A stretch of DNA of 64,000 nucleotides from Apiospora phragmitis. Lineage: Eukaryota > Ascomycota > Sordariomycetes > Amphisphaeriales > Apiosporaceae. Shown piece by piece: positions 61,169 through 64,000 of the stretch. The first letter of the stretch is position 1. Every line of letters begins with the position of its first letter. The translations under genes were made by a program, and so were the position numbers. Where the stretch lies: assembly GCA_038363925.1 (NCBI GenBank), contig JAQQWL010000011.1:3038001-3102000 (forward strand). Direction: 5' to 3'. The notes under the pieces were generated by a model. It worked only from the letters and a program-made list of their open reading frames with translations. It did not search any database and had not been told where the DNA came from.

Positions 61169-63556
61169 CTAGTTTGGTACCACTCGCTCATAGACTCTCC
61201 TGTGCACGACTGTCGCCTCCTCGTTTTTCTTGTCAAAGCCTGCCTCCTCATCCTTGGCCATCTGGACTGCCTGGTCCTGGACATCATGACGGACCTTGTC
61301 TTCTTCCGCCGGATAAGCATGGCGTCACATAGTCCAGATGGAATTCTGGAACAGGTCATCCATCGATTCTATGGATCTCCCCTTGAACTCCGGGAACTAT
61401 CTCGATCCTTTCATGTCAGCATTGTTACCTACGGTGCAACAGATGGTAAATTCGGGTTTCTCGTGTTTTTGATTGAACTTACACAGAAGAAGATGAAGAC
61501 GCAGCCGATGTAACTCAGAATGGCATATAGGAGGAAAGTGCCCCATCCGAGCTTCGTCATCATGATGGGCGTGGCCTTGTTGATGCCGTAGTCCACGATC
61601 CAGTTGATGAAGAAACAGCAAGACATCGAAAAGGATCGGATCCTAGCTGGGAATATCTCCGCGGCGGTGATATAAGGGGCAACGCTGTGGCCGAATGTAC
61701 TGTACACTGTTGTGCTGGTAATCTTCTCTATAGACACGTACAATAGATAGGGCTTGAATATACCAACCAAACGCATAGATGTAAATCCAGATGATACCGA
61801 CGATACCGCCAGCGGGAGTTCCGCCGGTAGAGTCGGGTTTGGCGAATCTCACGTAAAGTGCAATGTATAGCATCGCGGTAGCCTGGAGGGCCGCGCCAAT
61901 CTGCAAATCTAGCGTCAGCATGTGCAGTTATCAAGTGATAGGCATTTCACTGGTGTCGTCCTTACCAGCAGTGGCTTCCTCCTGCCTACTCGGTCCACAA
62001 TGACCGTCACGTAGACGATGGTCGTGGCAAGCTTGACGAGCCCGCAGACACCGGTGGTCAGCAGAGAGAGCGACCCTGCCTTCACGCCAATCATCTGAAA
62101 GATCTCGGGTGCGAAGTAGTTGAGGCTGTCGGTGCCCGTGAATTTATGGAAGACGAAGAGCGTCGTAGCAAGGAAGAAGCGACGGGTGTTGGAGCGAATA
62201 GTGAAGATGTCTTTCATGACAACCCAGTAATTCGTGCCTGGAAGCGGGTCGTTCGTTTAGAGACATCCATCAGTGTACAGAAGAATGAGTCGGCCTACCT
62301 TTGGTGAGCTCTTGTTCTGCATCGACCTGTGCGCAGATCTCGCTATACTCTTGATGGACATACGGATGCTCTGCCGGGAGATTTCGCAGCTTGCACAGAT
62401 TCTTGAGGCCGAGCTCTCGCTTGCCTCGCGTTATCAGGCCTCTTGGGGTGTCGATGACGACTGCATCATCTCGAGTTAGTACCACCCACCGACCACCGAA
62501 GTCTTTGATCAAGAACTCACAGAACATCATCAGGAACATGCAGCCTCCGGGGATGATCTGGATGCCGAGTGCCAGCTTCCACTGCAGGTCGCTGGAAGAA
62601 GGCCAAAGCGAAATGCCATAATTGACCCAAAAAGCCAGGCTATACGACGAGGTCAGGAGATGCTGAAGGCTGGAGAGGTCTGGTATACTCACCAAAGCGG
62701 CAGGACAATGCAGAGGTTATAGGATGTTGTCAAGCTTCCGCGGACACTCTTGGGTGAGTTTTCTCCCAGGTATTGTGGCGCCAGCATACTGGTGGCTCCT
62801 ATAGCCAAGCCAGTGATCAGTTTTCCGGCATAAAACACGCCGAGATGGGCGATTTCCTAGAGATTGGACTATCAGTTTTCTGGAGTGTTTGGCTTGTCTA
62901 CCACAATATAACAGTCATGAAAACATCGTTCTTACCTGCATGGTAGCACCGATGAGAAACAGAAAACCATATAGGGTCATGCTCTTCTTTCGACCTAGGA
63001 AGTCGGCGCAAGGCGCAGCAATCAGTGCTCCAGCAGAACCTCCCGCAGCCACTAGCTCATCGTGTCAGGGGTTTATTCTCGGTCGGGATCAGGGGTAAGG
63101 CAATAACATACACATCGCCGCTATGTTTCCGGCTTTGTGATAGATCAGTATGATGCATCTCGAGTAGTTTCAACGAGGGTATCTTACCTCGCTCGTCTGC
63201 ATCTGCCTTACTCATGACGTCAAGGCCAAGTGCATGTCTGAAACCTACAACTTGGGGATCAGCAACCTCTATAGAGAGCAGGCTTAAGTTAGGGATGCGG
63301 AAGCCATGGGGCTTGAATGCTACTCAGTAGCAGTGTAGCGGGTGACGCTTTGTAGACGGGCCACGAAGTCTGCTTGATAGAGAAGATAGTGACCCACTCT
63401 TGAGGGTTAGGACGCCTCCAATGTTCCCCTGGTGAACCCGTAGGCACAGCCAGCAAAGGCGACGGACGTGGTCAGATAGAAAATCTTCCAGTTGAAGATC
63501 TCCCTGGGATCGGACCGCCACTCAGGGCTGGCCCAGATCGAAGTGCCACCACCCAT
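61169..63556 (-). pseudogene. MFS sugar/quinate-type transporter gene with a frame break and an early stop
   Basis: Eleven exons can be traced from ATG 63556: 63556-63398, 63244-63188, 63132-63112, 63051-62936, 62856-62693, 62639-62521, 62460-62299, 62237-61966, 61900-61764, 61699-61483 and 61396-61169. With one base added they make 550 codons. The family is clear: DFLGRKKSM (loop 2-3 motif), FWVNYGISLWPSSSDLQW, IDTPRGLITRGKRELGLKN, GTDSLNYFAPEIF, DRVGRRKPLL, IIWIYIYAFG, TFGHSVAPYITAAEIFPARI and FPEFKGRSIES (PETKG site). It resembles QutD-type quinate permeases. At 63426-63429 the coding strand has too few bases after YGFTRG to continue into NIGGVLTLKS, and at 61325-61327 TGA stands where TMWRHAYP-like sequence would be expected, cutting the last 52 codons. 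Start is fixed by MGGGTSIWASPEWR. No sign of regulation. Confidence 0.8.
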
Positions 63557-64000
63557 ACTAAAGTATTTGACCTATTGCTGTTGGCGGACAGTCTAATACT
63601 CAAGGCAGGGAAAAACAGTGAGGCCATGAGAAGTTACCAGGACAGAGAGACGCAGAGACGAAGTGTAGAGCTGTATTATACAAGCCACAGGCCCTGGCCA
63701 TACAGACATGATTGGACAAGCTTGTATAGTATTGGCGAGCTTAGATACCCTTTGACACACACCCTCGTAGATGTCCGATACGGGGCCTTCTCCCCAGAGA
63801 AACTGTGCGGGTTATTTCCCCCATATCTTCCCCAGTCTACCCCAGATTCTGTTGGCTTGGCTTCAATACTGGCGGGCATGCTACTTGTGGGGACAATGGA
63901 AAGCTTGGCTGCAATCTATGGGGTGGGACTTCATTTTCGGCCGACTAAACCACTCCCTGCGTCGGAGAGAATACCGAGATCAGCATGGTCATGCTAGCCG
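63557..64000. other. Upstream flank of the transporter gene, window edge
   Basis: Only short frames are present (63575-63997 plus, no motif). A gene beyond the edge may share this promoter region. Confidence 0.4.

Overview
The window looks like a 64-kb piece of nuclear DNA from a filamentous ascomycete (Pezizomycotina, most likely Sordariomycetes). The genes have short introns (about 47-130 nt) with GT(A/G)AGT-like donors and CTAAC/CTGAC-like branch points. Gene spacing is loose, both strands are used without operons, and the recognisable proteins are typical of this class: Prp4 kinase, a Ran1/Pat1-like kinase, TMA7, an AdipoR/haemolysin-III-like receptor, a penta-EF-hand protein, ChaC, a CitE-like lyase and a quinate-permease-type MFS transporter. 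Species cannot be named from the sequence alone.

Layout. 1-3.7 kb: no gene that can be supported. 3.7-6.6 kb (-): a large basic, disordered fungal protein of unknown role. 6.6-11 kb: no supported gene. 11-11.8 kb (+): glycine-rich RRM protein. 12.4-13.5 kb (-): ChaC gamma-glutamylcyclotransferase whose reading frame needs a 5-nt micro-exon. 14.9-16.2 kb (+): penta-EF-hand protein. 16.8-18.6 kb (-): metallo-beta-lactamase-fold protein. 20.4-21.4 kb (-): CitE-like protein with a GC-AG intron. 23.4-25.0 kb (+): a secreted, five-module repeat protein with dibasic (KR/RR) sites at every module boundary, the most unusual gene here. 26.2-28.0 kb (+): remains of a 4-coumarate:CoA-ligase-like gene. 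29.2-30.1 kb (+): a bZIP regulator gene that looks broken in its zipper. 30.1-38.4 kb: no supported gene. 38.4-40.0 kb (-): Ran1-like kinase, preceded by about 11.6 kb without a supported gene. 51.6-54.8 kb (-): Prp4 kinase. 55.7-56.0 kb (+): TMA7. 56.8-58.0 kb (+): AdipoR-like membrane receptor. 58.1-60.6 kb (-): TFIIIC-type WD-repeat protein. 61.2-63.6 kb (-): MFS sugar/quinate-type transporter with a frame break and an early stop.

Two threads run through the window. First, five conserved genes (3.7-6.6, 38.4-40.0, 51.6-54.8, 56.8-58.0 and 61.2-63.6 kb) each need exactly one single-base correction to read through. The spliced lengths become multiples of three only after that correction, which suggests assembly indels, although real mutation cannot be excluded from sequence alone. 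The transporter also has an in-frame stop, so it is the best candidate for a true pseudogene. Second, 23-31.5 kb behaves as an accessory region: a lineage-specific-looking secreted repeat protein, a decayed acyl-CoA ligase and a broken bZIP gene lie next to each other. The rest is housekeeping (splicing, translation, Pol III transcription, glutathione turnover, signalling). Coordinates of exons come from reading splice signals by eye.
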